Source of the DNA: Blattamonas nauphoetae | Taxonomy: Eukaryota > Preaxostyla > Oxymonadida | NCBI GenBank assembly: GCA_033064195.1 | Contig: JARBJD010000175.1 | Location: forward strand, 1 to 64,000 | Length of the DNA stretch: 64,000 nt | Direction: 5' to 3' | Shown: in pieces, positions 18,661 through 31,140 of the stretch | How the letters are laid out: each line of letters opens with the position of its first letter | Position numbering within the stretch: position 1 is the stretch's first letter | Made by a program: the position numbers and the translations under genes | The notes under the pieces: model-generated | Database searches by the model: none | Told to the model about the DNA's origin: nothing | What the model saw: only the letters and a program-made list of their open reading frames with translations

Positions 18661-20940
18661 ATGAGTGAAGTGTGTATGGTTCATTGAGAGAAAAACCTCG
18701 AATCGATGGGATTGATCGAAATGGATTGTTTTTCGATAGATCGGTGGATTGTTTTTAGTCAACCCCAAAGGAAGGAGGATGCGAGGATCGACCTTTGGAG
18801 ACGGTTTCACAAAAGATGATTGGGAGTTGTGTTTCTCGCAGCACGAACCATCTTTATGGGACAGGGATTCGTGATCTGAATTTGGGAGGATCAGTTCTTT
18901 GCTCGAACACATCCTTCACACAATGCACAACGAACTATGAAAACAAGCAGAACACAACTCAGACGAGAATCACAACTGCAAACACACTCCACCTCTTCTC
19001 TCTCTGCACTTTCAAGGGATGCGCAAGCCCCCCTTCCTACCCGAAAGGAGGAGCCATCCATAATAACTACACCGTAACTGATCTGGAGATAGCATCATGT
19101 TCGTTCGACTCGTGTTCTGCACCGAATGGCAATGGCGGAGCAGTTTCTTTCATTCAGGAAGTCGCAGAAAAGTCAGTCGTCATCTCTTCGTCCTCTTTCG
19201 TCAACTGTCGGGCCGGTAGTCATACTGGGGGCTCACTGTATCTCAACAGGATGAAATCACTCTCCATCTCTGACTGTCAATTTCTTCATTCGGCAGCATT
19301 ACATGATGGAGCAGCCATGTGCATCTACAATTGGCACGCTGAACCGACCAATGCAAGAATGTCAAACTGCCTCTTCAGGAATTGTACGTCCGAATCGATG
19401 TCCTCTGCACATGGCGGCACAATAAGATTCACCAATTGCACCTCCATCCGACTCGATTCTGTCAGTTTTCGAGAATGTGTGGCTGGGTCAGGGAATGGAC
19501 CTGATTTGAGAATCACACAGACATCCCCAGCCATCTCCCTCTCAACAGTGTCATACTGCGATTCCACGTCAACACCAAAAGAGAAAAGAATCCACCCAAC
19601 AGATCTTGCAGAAGGGGTGGTTCTGCCAAATCCAACTGACACCACAACAATCCTGTCACTGGTCGTTCAACCAACAGTATCGACAACAGCAGAGATTGTT
19701 GTGACATTGGACAAGACCGTGACAGGATCACTTCTTGTTTTGGTTTCGAACTCGGAAGGGACAGGTCGGACAGACACAACAAAGGCACCAAACATTGGTC
19801 GAGTGTTACTGTTCTCGATTGACTCATCGAACACTGGACGATGCACAGTGAGCATTGGAGAGACTGGTCTGCTCCAACTTCCTCTCGAAGAATACAAAAT
19901 TGTCGATGCTTCGCTCTCCAGTCACATTGTCTCGTTTTCTGATGTGTGGATTTATGTCAGGCATCCCACAATGACTTCAGCTGAGTGTGTTCTGGACGAA
20001 AACAGCACTCACGCACTTTTACATCTGGAAGGGATTGATTTGGAGGCTGAGACATTCGAGCTGACACTTCAGAATGGAAAAACACTCGAAGCAACATTCT
20101 CAGAAAACAAAACAACGATTGACTTGGGAATGATTGGAGAGAGTTCGGGATGGATGGAGAATGAAGAGTTTGTGATCACGAATGGAACGTGGAAGGACGA
20201 CTCTTCAATTATTGTAGCAATCCCATCGCAACATTCTTTCATTATTCCTGAAGCAGCTCGTCTGACAGACATTGAAGTGAGTGATTTGAACGAAGAAAAG
20301 ACCGAAGTGAGATGGTCGTTCTCATCTCGACTTCTGAAACCCGAACATAACTACACAATCACGCTGGAAAGGAAAGATGGAAATGAAAGGATTGTGATTG
20401 ATGTGAGAACACTCAGCAGCGGACTTCTTGCTGACGAGACAGTGAAGCTGTATCCATCGAACAAGAATGTTGAAGGATGGAAGAACTTGATTGGATATGG
20501 GAAGGAATACGAAGTGATTGATATGTCAGCGAAAGCAGTGGATGGAGATTATCCGATTCTATTCTCTCCAATCACTGTCACCACACCAGAAGCTCCAGCA
20601 CTCGTGAAGAGTGCAGAGCGTTCGACAGATCAACCGACAACAACAATTGTTCAGATTGAAGGAAGTGGCTTGATTCAGAATGAGACGTACACACTCACTC
20701 TGAGTGGGAAACCAGCATCAAATCCACTTTCGTTGGATGTTCACAGCACAACGATCTCTGTTGTGGCATTATCGTCAACCGAAGCTAAATCTCTCTCTCT
20801 TGCTCTCTCGACAACATCAGAGTCTTCACTCCTGTTCGGTCACAAGTACACAATCACAGCGATCACCAACGGATCAGTGACTGGGATCGTGGAAGGCACG
20901 CCATCATTCACGACTCGCTTCGCACCGACTCTGAAGTCTG

Positions 20941-21021
20941 TTTACACAAACCAGTGCTCATCAACAGGTTGAGTGAGTGAGTCCCTGGGTCCGTGAAACA
21001 CGGTCCATGGGTTGGCCGATC
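20941..21021 (+). repeat. left inverted terminal repeat of the DIRS-like element
   Basis: Bases 20956-21021 are the exact reverse complement of 25587-25652. The repeat includes the hairpin-forming phrase ccgtgaaacacgg. The outer 15 bases are similar but not identical between the two ends, as expected for DIRS ends, which differ at the tips. Confidence 0.85.
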
Positions 21022-21300
21022 AACAAACAAAACAATAAAAGTTTTATCTGTTGAAAGAAAAATCCCGACCCGAGAGGTTAATCATCGAGCCGGTTCTGCC
21101 CAAGTGGGGGCGGTTGATGAGCAAAAAGTGGGATCAACCCATAATTCCAGAAAAGCCCCAACGGGGGAGAAAAACTGGAGAAACCGAGAAGTCAGAATGA
21201 CTAATGAAGTGAAAACCACCAAAAGGTTACAATAGTGAAACGCCGCAGTGCTGAAGACATACCGATGTCCTCTTTCAACTGCTGTGTGGCAGAGAAAGAG

Positions 21301-21377
21301 GTTGATGAGCACTGGTTTGTGTAAAGGATGTCGCAAGCTCCATCCGACACATAACCAGGGCTCATCAACAGGTTGAG
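21301..21377 (-). repeat. internal complementary region (circle-junction copy)
   Basis: Bases 21301-21325 are the exact complement of the first 25 bases of the element (20941-20965), and 21326-21377 are the exact complement of the last 52 bases (25635-25686). The join between them therefore equals the junction of a circularised element. In DIRS elements this segment templates completion of the ends. Confidence 0.85.
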
Positions 21378-21649
21378 TTTTGAAAAGGACTAAAATCAAG
21401 TGTAAAAGTGATAATGAACATAAGAGAGAAGAAGATAACTTCCACGACTCTACCCACTTGCTCCCCTTTTACATTGTCAACGGCCGTGCTTCCTCCAAAG
21501 CTGGCACCAGCAGTTGGCGAGCGAGGAGTCTTATCGGACGATTAGGACTGGAGCGGAGCAGTAGTCGATTGCGATGGTGGCTTCGCCAACCAGGTGAAAT
21601 GACCATTCGGGAAACTCTACTCACAAACAAATGGTGAGGAGCACTCAAC

Positions 21650-23097
21650 TCGCTACCGGAGGCGAGGAGATCTACCGAAGGCTTCGCATATCCCAATGCG
21701 GAACGAGTGATGAGACAACTCAACTCACATGTGAATTCTTCTGAATCAATAACGCTATCGTTGTTTCGTTCTGTCTTTCCGACGGTCCCATCTTTCTTCG
21801 TTTTAGACATTTCCAGGATCAGTGAGAAAGGAATCAGATTCATTCCTTTCATCGTCAAATCGAATGCTTGTGCTGACTTGTTCAGCGTGCTCGTCGATGA
21901 TGAAGAGAGGCTGGGACGGAGAACGGAGTATTCGTCTTTGCATCCTCACATATCTTTCCCAACTATGGATTGTTCGAACCGAACGAAGTCGTGTGAATGG
22001 TCGGGCTTCCGCTTTTCATGTTGATAGCGCCAAATACGGTTCAGTCAAAGACGATGACGTGATGTATGTGATTGCCTGTTCAAGAACACTCGCTCCTCTA
22101 ATCCACAAACACAACGAGATGTCCGAGTTCGAGAGAGTGGATGATGTCGATGCGAGTGAGTTGGTCTCCATCGTCAGATGTCCACCAACCATTCGAATGA
22201 AAATCAGTGGAAACGAATCTGAGAGAACAACATCAACATTCCCTCTTCTTCCACTTCTTACAACGAATGAGGGAGAACAAGCAGTTCCATTGTCGTTGTC
22301 GATCCAAACTCAATCACAACTTCGTGCTGAGGCAACATTCTCACTTGTTCTGAATGTGTCACGTTGTGAAAGATCGAGTATCATAGCGACAACATCCTAA
22401 TCTCTTCCACAATCTTCCATCTATTCTCAATCAAGGAGCAATGTCGCTTTCGATCCCCACAGAACAACGTCGAATCTGCTGTTGACGCAGAAGCCGCGAA
22501 AATCATAACATCATCAGGAAGAGAGACAGTCGAGTCTGATAACGTCGCACCGAAGATGGTCCATCCTTGATCCGTTTCAGTCGCTTTGATCGTTGTGCTT
22601 GTGTTTGAGAGTCGTCAGTCATCCAATTTGGAGTTCTGTTGTTTTGGTTTCAATTCCCGAAGTGACTGTTGCGATGAGGGAGTGTGAGGAGTTCAGAGTC
22701 ACGTTCAGCGATTCTCCAACAATCAGACCGGTTCCACACAGAATCACAAAACACACTGTGTGGAGAGTATTCGAGAACTCAATCTTCATGTTTGTGATGA
22801 TCGGAAGGTTAGGGACTTTGACTGTGATTCCATCTTCCACATGAAATCCACTCGATTCTGTCCAGCTTCCTGTCAGTTTGTATGTTTCTCCAAACTTCAG
22901 TTGATCTGATGTTTCTCCTGTTCCAACTGCGAACTCTGCTTGGCAGCGTGTGCAACTCAGAATCTCCGCTTCCAACGACATTGAAGCGGTTGTGCTTCTA
23001 TTCGACAAACTCACTTGTCCAGGTCGAGGAGCTGATCCTTCTCTGCGGTAGTCACTCAACTTCACAACTGACCATTCCGCAATGTCAGCGCTAAAAG
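21650..23097 (-). pseudogene. antisense fragment of a second beta-helix surface gene inside the DIRS-like element
   Basis: The minus strand reads as the C-terminal half of another member of the surface family. In order it shows Ig-like repeats (L-K-F-G-E-T-Y-K-L-T-G; C-G-T-G-L-I-V-G-E-S-L), then D-S-T-L-F-C-G-D-R-K-R-H-C-S-L-I corresponding to the family's C-G-x5-[PT]-C-x-S-[LI] motif, then a beta-helix stretch (L-S-D-S-F-P-L-I-F-I-R-M-V-G-G-H-L-T), and L-N-K-S-A-Q-A-F-D-L-T-M-K-G just before where the membrane segment would be. Several frame changes and stops interrupt it. The upstream limit at about 23,097 is sharp. It was either captured by the element or is the remains of an older host copy. 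Confidence 0.65.
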
Positions 23098-23099
23098 GC

Positions 23100-25586
23100 T
23101 ATTTCTTCATTTGTATCTCAGCTCCTTCAAACTTCGATAGAAGGGTCTTTCCAATGTTTGACCTAAATCCTTTCAAATCAGCAACTTTCGAAGATAGATA
23201 ATTGTTGTTCGTCAACAAAGTAGAATTGCCTCTTGCTTTCCGGTATTGGAAGGCGTGTCCTCTCATGTTGCCCCGCTGCTGGACGGGATGAGAGTTCACC
23301 ACCAAGATCGCCATGCAATGGATCTGGCGACAAAGGAGGCAATGCTCCGTGAGACAATTCGAGCGATCTTTCTCTGATCGACTCTTGTTGGATTCTTCCA
23401 ACACACGTCTGAATATTGAGGGGCCGTTGTGCGAATCATTACGCACGTCCCACCCCTCCAACAGTTCAGCGTGTTTTTCATTTGATGAAAAGAGCATGCA
23501 GACTGGCGTTCTTCTTGTTGAGATCTTGCTGGATTGTTCAACCGACTGTGTGTCCCTCTGCGAAGCTTATAGCACCGAAACGCCGTCAAACTAGAGTCGG
23601 TGTGCGCGTTGGAATGGATGTCCAGCTCCCGCCAAATGTTCTTCGAGGTTTGGAGAGATTGTCTTCTCCAACTAATCAAGTTTAATATGATGTATTTGTG
23701 TCTGTTTCCAGGAATTATGTCACAATCGACCCTCGAACGTGTTGAATTCGCTTGATACGGTGCTTCAATCTTATTGATGAATTCTGCATCCAAGTCCAGT
23801 TGTAGCAGACGACTTATTTCGGATAAGGAATTGATCAGTGCAAAATAGTCCGTCATAGTGTATTCTTGATCAATAATCACGAGTAATTGTGGAACAATGG
23901 ATGTCTGATCTTCAGTGGCGATAAAATCCTATTTCAGTTGATTAGACCTTCTTATACGGACACCGTCATCTTATTGAAGTACTACCGAGTCTTTGATGCT
24001 GAAAGATGTCCTAATTGTGATGGAGTTCAACAATTTGCTGCATGTTCATTTCACATTTCCATTCCTTCCAAGGAGGATGTTTCTTCGTAAAAATCTTGCT
24101 ATTTCTCAACCACCTAATCAGTTGTAATCTTTATCTGTCATCTGCCGTCAGTTTCTTACTATTTGTCGGACGACAGAAGCGTGATTGTTGTGTTGTTTGA
24201 TCATGATGTGTTGCGGCTCGCAATTTTCGTCGAATGCAAGTGCCAATGATACCAGATGATGTGGTGAAGATTTAATTGTCGATTCAAGGAAGAATGAATG
24301 GATTTTGCGAGCGGTGGGGATATCGGTTCCCAAACGTGAGAGTGGTGTTTGTACAGTCAACTTCACACCATTTGTCAGGCGGTGATAGAACATCTTCGGC
24401 ACCCGTAGCATCCGGAACGTCCGATGAGCCGACATTGACCTTGAAATCGGGATTAATTCATTTTGGGATCGGAACGTTGTCTATCAGAGCAATCGCTCCT
24501 AGAGACCATTCTTGACGTTTGTAGCGATCGTCATTGATGGTGGATGCCTGTCAGAAGCCGCAGGATGGGCGTGAGGAATCGTATTTACTGATACTGATGT
24601 CCTATTGTGGTGCGACGTACAAGAAGAGCTGCATGAAGATAACTTGAACCGAACTCGTGTAGATGTCCATCTTCATTTATAATAATGTGCGTTGAGAGAA
24701 TCAATATATGTATTCCGCACACCAGAAGCTGTTGGGGTGATCAGCCTGATGATCATCGACGCGTACACCCAGTAATAGAAATTGACTCCGTATAATCCAC
24801 TCACAAATGTACCAAAATAAATGGAGACATATCTGGGCTCCATGTGATTGTCCTCCGAGGAACCATAAAGGGCGACGAGCGGCTTAAATCGGTAGTTGGA
24901 TCTTGAGTAATCGCCAACTATAATTGATCATCAAGTCTAAAAATATTGTGGTATGTTTCAAGGATATCCTAAAAGTTGGTTTCTTTGCTGTCCAATTGTC
25001 GTTGTGAATCGTTTTCTTGCATGCCATCGAGGGCAATCATTCCGTGGAATAGTCTCGATTATAATCCCGTTCCATCCACAATTCTCGGGTAAATGTGGAC
25101 ACTTGATGCTTCACTTCCGCGATTAGGATATGGTTCGGTTTGTATCCCTTGGGCGAACAGTTGATGATGTTGTGACTGATGTCCTCCAACATTTGACGAC
25201 TAGTCTCATTGTTCGAACGAAACAATGCATATTGTTTCAGTTTGTTGGAAGTAATCGTTCTGTGTTCAGCCTCTACATCTGTAGATGGTGAATCCGATAT
25301 CGACATCAGTGACAAAATTGTTATTAAGTAACCAGCCCTGTATTTGGTGAACTTTTGATTCGAGTTCAGAACTACATTTCAATCAATAAACTGTTCGCGC
25401 TGATCCTTCTGGTTTGGGATCGTTCGGACGAGAGAATAATCGGTCAGAAAAAATGTGTCTGTGAATGTCTTCCGTTGAACTGATAATCTGTCTTGAGATT
25501 CCAGTTCTGTCCTCCATGTCCATATCAGACGAAGATAGTTCGTCGGTTTGCAAGAAAACGGATTCACAAGATGTTTACGTTTGTTA
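23100..25586 (-). other. decayed body of the DIRS-like element
   Basis: About 2.5 kb. Coding-like stretches on the minus strand include one at 25037-25315 (L-E-D-I-S-H-N-I-I-N-C-S-P-K-G-Y), one near 24670-24930 with aromatic-rich sequence (M-E-P-R-Y-V-S-I-Y-F-G-T-F-V-S-G-L-Y-G), and one at about 23700-23880. None matches a family I can name. The region is too decayed to assign element proteins. Confidence 0.35.
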
Positions 25587-25686
25587 GATCGGCCAACCCA
25601 TGGACCGTGTTTCACGGACCCAGGGACTCACTCACTCAACCTGTTGATGAGCCCTGGTTATGTGTCGGATGGAGCTTGCGACATCC
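25587..25686 (+). repeat. right inverted terminal repeat of the DIRS-like element
   Basis: Partner of the left repeat: 25587-25652 are exactly complementary to 20956-21021. The outer 34 bases (25653-25686) diverge from the left tip, but their complement is repeated exactly in the internal region. Host coding sequence resumes at 25687. Confidence 0.85.
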
Positions 25687-26796
25687 TGTTGTGCACACTG
25701 AAAGTGGGAGACGCGAAGACAGCAGAAGTGTCTATTTGTGGGTCGGACATTCCCGATGGAGAATATCGGCTCATTGTGAAGAACACAGTGAGCACGAAAG
25801 AAACAGTATTGAAGCTTATCTGTGTGAACTCAAAAGGAAAGGTGGAAATTGACGTCTTCTCGTCGTCTTCCCTGGAATATGGAGGGAAATACGAAGTGGT
25901 GAGTATGTGGAGCAGTTCACTGACCGTTGCTCTGCCGACAGACGCGACAAAGCGATTGTTGGAAGTGCCAGAAGCACCAGCACGAGTTCGATCAGTGTCG
26001 TGTGTGCTTGCAGAAGATTTGAAAACACACGTGGAAGTTGTGATTTGTGGAGAGAATCTGCCGATGGGAAAGAAGCTGTCAGTGAAAGTGAAGGAAGTGG
26101 GATCATCAGGAAGCACGATTGGGTCTGAGATTTCTCTTCCATCAGGAACGATCGCGAGCAAAAGCAGGACGGAAGAGATTTCAATTGAAGTTTACGACGC
26201 TGATGAGTTGTTGGTTGAGTTCGGAAAGACATACGAACTGACTTGGTTGACGATTTCTGAGACAACGTCATGGATTGTGGATGAGTGTGTGCGATTTTCA
26301 GTTCCTTGCGAGCCAGTGCGAGTGACGTCGGCGTTGTGCACTCGAAAAGATGCAGACCGGGCAGTTGTGTCGTTGGAAGGGTCTGGATTGATTGAAGCTG
26401 TAACATACACCCTCTCTCTAAGTGGAAGGCCGACTACCGATCCAGATTCGTCGGATGTTCACGAAACATCGATCGTCGTTGTGGCAACCTCATTTACCGA
26501 AGCCAAATCTGCTCACCTCCAACTCCATCCTGCGAAAGGAAGCCAACTGAAGTTTTCATTTTCGTACACGATTGTTGGTATTTTGTGTGGGTCAGTAGAA
26601 GCGTTGATCACCAATATTACGATTGTAGCAGCGAGCTCTATGAACACATCGATGAGGATTGAAGTTTCTGGAGCGAATCTGCCGGATGGAACAGAAGGCA
26701 CGATGACACTGAATACTTCGTTCACTTTCGACCTGTCTTTCACTTCGTCATCGTTTGGGCAGAGCGAAGCGATTCAACTTGGCGTGAGTGATTCTC

Positions 26797-27208
26797 GGCA
26801 AAATCATACCCCGTGCCCCCTCACCCAAAATTTCAAATATGCCTATTTTCGATTAATAATCACACTTTTGATGAAATTTTGTGATTTTGAGGGCGAAAAG
26901 AAGCTGCCCATTTTGGCCCGATCCAGCCCATTATTTGTTTCAACACTTCACAAAGATCCTTTTTTCTATGTTACTTTTGAGAATTCACCAATAGTCTTCA
27001 CAGCCCCCCCTGCTCTTGAGCGGGGGGCTGTGAAGACTATCCGACATTATGAAAAAGTGTCTGGAAAAAGGATCGGGTGAAGTGTAGATGAATTTATATC
27101 TCCAAAACCCGGTCTCAAATCGAGAAATAATTGCAAAAATATCGTGAAATGGAGTTAAATCAAGCAACTGTTAAAATATTGGAGGGGGGCACGGGGTCGG
27201 ATTATGCC
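26797..27208 (+). mobile_element. 412-bp hAT-type MITE, copy 1
   Basis: A non-autonomous DNA transposon of exactly 412 bp with inverted tips (ggcaaaatcataccccgtgc at the left, the complement of ggcataatccgaccccgtgc at the right) and an 8-bp target duplication, TGATTCTC (26789-26796 and 27209-27216). Eight-base duplications are typical of hAT elements. An internal perfect hairpin with 19-bp arms (atagtcttcacagcccccc) lies at about 26991-27040. It sits in an exon of the split surface gene. Confidence 0.9.
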
Positions 27209-28069
27209 TGATTCTCTCGCATTTGGTGAAGTTTACGAAATCACAAGACTCGAAGACTGGAACAAACAGACCATCCAAATTCCAGAAACGACAATCGCCA
27301 CACCTCCAAAGCCATCGAAATTGTCGTTCTGTGTTTGTGGTACAGATTTGAGAACAGGAGTGGATCGGAGTGGAGCTGATCCTGAATCGTGTTTTGGGAT
27401 CCAATCAGCGTGGAGGACTGCGACTTCTCTCGGGATCATGGGGTAAGTCTAGGCTCAGATCTGAAAAAGTCTAGACGCAGATCTGCAGATCGGTCTAGGC
27501 GCAGATCTGAAAGTCTACACGCAGATCTGTCATTACACTCGTTCTTATCGATTCTTTACCGCATTTTATTCAACAAACACCTCAATATCCACATCACTTC
27601 CACTTTTTTTGCTCATTTCTTACTTTCTGACTTTTTTACAATCTGGGTTCATCGTGGTCAAAGAGATCCTGGGTTGATCTCGGACTGTTCCTTCCCATTA
27701 ACGCGTCTTACAATGAGAGACCCTTCCAGACATTTTTCCGGAACTTTGTCGTCGGATTCACGAACAAATATCTCTCCCGACTCTCCATCTTCTCTACACC
27801 GCCGGCATTTAATTCTCCACTACCCAGACCGAAGTATGCATTCCATTTGGTCATTTCACCTCTCTTCCCTGATATTCAAGTTCATTTTCCTTGATCTCCG
27901 AGCCCATCCTCCACTATGTTCCGTCTGAAAAGTCAACTCCAGCTCCCATCGACAGCCTCGACGGACGGTGGTCACTCAGTATTCGAATCCGCTCACAACT
28001 GAGAATTTCTACTTACAGAAAAGAGGAAGAATTGAAACAGAACGTCCAGAATAGCGAAAACAGTACAAC

Positions 28070-29450
28070 ATTGTGAGAACGACCAAGAAAGGCGACGATG
28101 CGAAGGAAACAAAAGGGAAGGGGATGAAGACCAACAATTTGAGGTTGATGAGGACATCGAAGGAGAATATGAACAAGCAGAAAAGGAGGATGAAGGAACA
28201 CGAAGCATGGGAGAGAATGAAGAAGTTGAAGAAAACGAACATGAACAGACTGGCGAAATGGAAAAAGTTGAAGAAAACGACAATGCTGAAGACAAACAGG
28301 AAGAGGCAGTTGAAGATGAGGTGAACAAGACGATGGAGATGCCGATGACAACCTACAAGAATTTGAGCAATCAGAACGCGAAGACAGAGATGCTGAGGAA
28401 CAGTATGAAGAAATATGCGAAGATACCGGATCTTAACAGAATGCACATGGGGAAGAAAACAATGATGATGAAGTTGTCAAAAACGAACATCTCGACGATG
28501 AAGTTCATGACGCGACCGGTCCTGAAAATGAGCAAGCTGAATCTGAACATGAAGATTTGCAGGAGGAAGATGATGTAAATGCTGAAGAAGTGGAATATTT
28601 CGAAGAAGACCAAGTTGAAGACGAAGAAATCGAAGCAGAAGTCAAAACGCGCTCATTTGGCGCACTAACCTAAAAGAAGAATCAAACGATAAAGAAAACG
28701 AGATGCAAGAAAATGAACAAAATTATAAGGATGATGCGAAATTTGTAGAACCAGTGGATGAACAAGCAGAAACAGACGATCAATTTGAAGACAATGAACA
28801 AGTAGAAGGGACAGAATTAGAAGCAGAAAAAGAAGAAGACAGCAAACACTCAGTCAAATCACGGGAGAAAGTTCAAGGAGACAAATCGTCCCGGAGTTCG
28901 AAATCCAATCGGACATCCAAAAGATCAAGCTCCGAATCTCGGAAATCACGCTCATCAGAAGAAAAATTGGATTTCCTCGAAGAAACAAACCTGAAGAACA
29001 AGATGGACAGGAGGAAGTGTTTGAAGACCAACAAGAATATGGAATGGAGGAAGGCAACAGCTTCGATCCTCAGTTGGACAAGAAATCAATGCATTAATGG
29101 GAAACCAACGAAAATGAAAACGAAATTGTGACAACACGAACATGTGGGGAAACAGAATGTGGAAAAGTAGGATCAGTGCGTGGTACTGATTTCGAATCCA
29201 CTTCTGGCGCTGAAAAGGAAGAATCAGGCGAAAAAGACGAAAGAAGGAGCGACATGAAGCGAAGATGGAGAAGAAAAGGAAGGAAGAAGAACAACGCGAA
29301 GCAGAACGACAACAGTGGCGAGCGGAGCAAGACGAGAAGAAAGCGAAGGAGAGGGAAGCACGTGAACGAGCGTATCGTCTTTCCGACTGACCCAAAACGA
29401 AAAAAGAGAAAAACCACTTGGTCCATATTCAGCCATCAAAGACAAGCAAT
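28070..29450 (+). pseudogene. acidic/charged low-complexity coding remnant inside Mutator-like element A
   Basis: Long glutamate- and aspartate-rich reading (for example E-E-N-E-H-E-Q-T-G-E, E-S-E-H-E-D-L-Q-E-E-D-D) continues for over 1 kb but switches frame several times, then becomes lysine/arginine/serine-rich (S-S-R-S-S-K-S-N-R-T-S-K-R). One protein with a glutamate-rich disordered N-terminal part and a charged alpha-helical stalk is the likely source. It is decayed, and low complexity hides homology. It may be the N-terminal portion of the same captured gene as the fragment that follows. Confidence 0.4.
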
Positions 29451-29599
29451 GTCTAATCCTCGACACCGCCATGTTCAGAAAGAACATCAAACAGAACATG
29501 GCAGCCGAACTGAAGAAGGAGAAAGAGTGTGGGAAACAGGAGGATGAAAAGGAACAAAGTGAGAAGGAAGTGGAGAACCAGGGAGCCATGACAATGACG

Positions 29600-31140
29600 A
29601 AATTAAACGTGATCCCGTTGGCCCAATGCTCGCTGATCTCGCTGGAGAATGATGGAGAGTGGGTGGTGTTGGACAACATGGGAATTATGGCGATGAGCGC
29701 GATGACATACAAATTCAGTTTGACAAAAACAACAACACAGCCGATCACAATCAAGATCACCGTGTTCAACTCATCGCTGGCAGATCAAGGAATCTTTGCC
29801 CAGCCGCTGCTGAGTTTGTTCACAAACGCCGAGCCCGAGATCCTTCTCAACAACGTGACCTTCAAGAATCTGAAAATGGTCGAGAAGACACAAGATTCCG
29901 GTGACACAGATCATCAAGATCGAATCGAATGGAGCGATATCATTCACCGACACAACGTTTGACGAATGTGAATATTCGAGCACAGACAATGAAAAGATCT
30001 TCATTGCAGGATCACGTCTTCGCACTCAGATCAAGGCAGCACAATGGAAAAACTCGTTCTTACCCACACAGATTAGATCTGTGCTGATGTATTCTCTGGA
30101 GCCGCCTGTGACTCGCATCCTGCTGAACGCAAGCGTGAATGAGGCAAGCACCCATCCGAACTGTGGGTCGTATCGCTTCACTTGCTCATCGCTGGATTCA
30201 GGATATCGCTTGGCAGAGACGAACGAGTTTGAGGAAGTTCAGACGCAGGCGAACTCGGAATTGCTGAAAACGATGCGAATAACACATGAAGAGGTGATTC
30301 AGTCGCATTCGGAGGCTGAAATTCGGACGATCACTCAGAAGAGCGATGCTGGGATCGATGTGAATGCTGAAGGGAAGACAGCAACACTGAAGCACATGAT
30401 CTTTAAGCTGGTCCCAGCGACGACGATGGAAACATTCGTGTCTGTGGAAACTGGTGTCCTGTCGCTGGGAAAAGTGACACATTGGAACAGACACAGACAC
30501 GGAGCTGGGAGATTCTCTCCACTGAATGATATGGATCAAGGAAGGGAGCACACTGACGCTGGTGGACACACCATTCAAAAAGCTGAGTTTCACTCACGAG
30601 ACACTCAGAACAGTGCTCTACATCGAAGCATGGGGAGTTCTGTCGACAACACAAGGCTCACCATTCATGGAAATCAACTCGAACGCGACCGGATCACTTG
30701 TGTTCCTGGAATCAGATGATTTGGAACGAGACTCGAAGCTGGAGCCTCTGACGTTTTTCTCGTGCGCAACGGAATCTGTTCTTTGGGGAGATGGACGGGG
30801 TGGCAGGAAGTCTGGTGTATTATTGGTATCCCCCACGTCGACAGAAGAGAAGCTGACAGTGAACGACGATGGGGATGATAATGATGTGTGTGGACTGGTG
30901 GAGTTGCCGTGTTCTTCGCTGGACTTTGGATTTGAACATCTGAAGAAAGAAGAGAAGACACTGGAAACAAGTTTCAAAGTGGAGACGATTCAGGAGAAGG
31001 CCAGACGAGCACAATGGACAATCTGAAGATGGAGGTTGTGGAAGGAACACGAGAAAAGGCGGTTCTGACACTGCAGCTGCATCGACAATCGCGTTCACTG
31101 TGAAGAATGAGGAAAAGCTGAAGATTGGATACAAAATCTG
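29600..31140 (+). pseudogene. surface-protein (beta-helix family) fragment carried by Mutator-like element A
   Basis: Plus-strand sequence in at least three frames, showing family landmarks: L-L-N-N-V-T-F-K-N-L, I-S-F-T-D-T-T-F-D-E-C, and twice the motif C-G-x5-[TP]-C-S-S-L-D (P-N-C-G-S-Y-R-F-T-C-S-S-L-D near 30,160 and V-C-G-L-V-E-L-P-C-S-S-L-D near 30,890). It has the same orientation as the host gene it is inserted in but is not that gene's missing part, because the host frame is continuous without it. It is therefore a second family member carried inside the transposon. Confidence 0.6.

Larger units (their letters stand above)
20941..25686 (-). mobile_element. DIRS-like element (inverted ends plus internal complementary region), decayed
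   Basis: A 4,746-bp insertion without a target duplication. Its ends are inverted repeats, exactly complementary over 66 bp (20956-21021 and 25587-25652) and similar further out. A 77-bp internal segment (21301-21377) is the exact complement of the right outer end joined to the left outer end. This inverted-end plus internal-complementary-region layout, with no target duplication, is the hallmark of DIRS-type tyrosine-recombinase retroelements; the position of the internal segment implies minus orientation. The coding remains are badly decayed with many breaks, and I could not recognise a reverse transcriptase, so the class call rests on architecture. A host gene fragment lies inside. The exact repeats suggest the insertion itself is young. 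Confidence 0.65.

Noticed and set aside
18410-18664. Plus-strand open stretch as first exon of the surface gene
   Set aside because: No signal peptide, no suitable donor site in phase with the acceptor at 18758, and the opposite strand looks equally coding.
23100-25586. Reverse transcriptase or zinc-ribbon transposase in the DIRS-like element
   Set aside because: Some words look suggestive on either strand (for example C-P-N-C-D-G near 24,010 on the plus strand), but no ordered set of family motifs could be read.
20941-25686. Cut-and-paste DNA transposon with a 4-5 bp target duplication (TGTT or CTGTT)
   Set aside because: The apparent duplication would put the host gene out of frame, whereas no duplication keeps it in frame and the internal complementary region matches the ends exactly as they stand. 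The DIRS-like explanation fits better.
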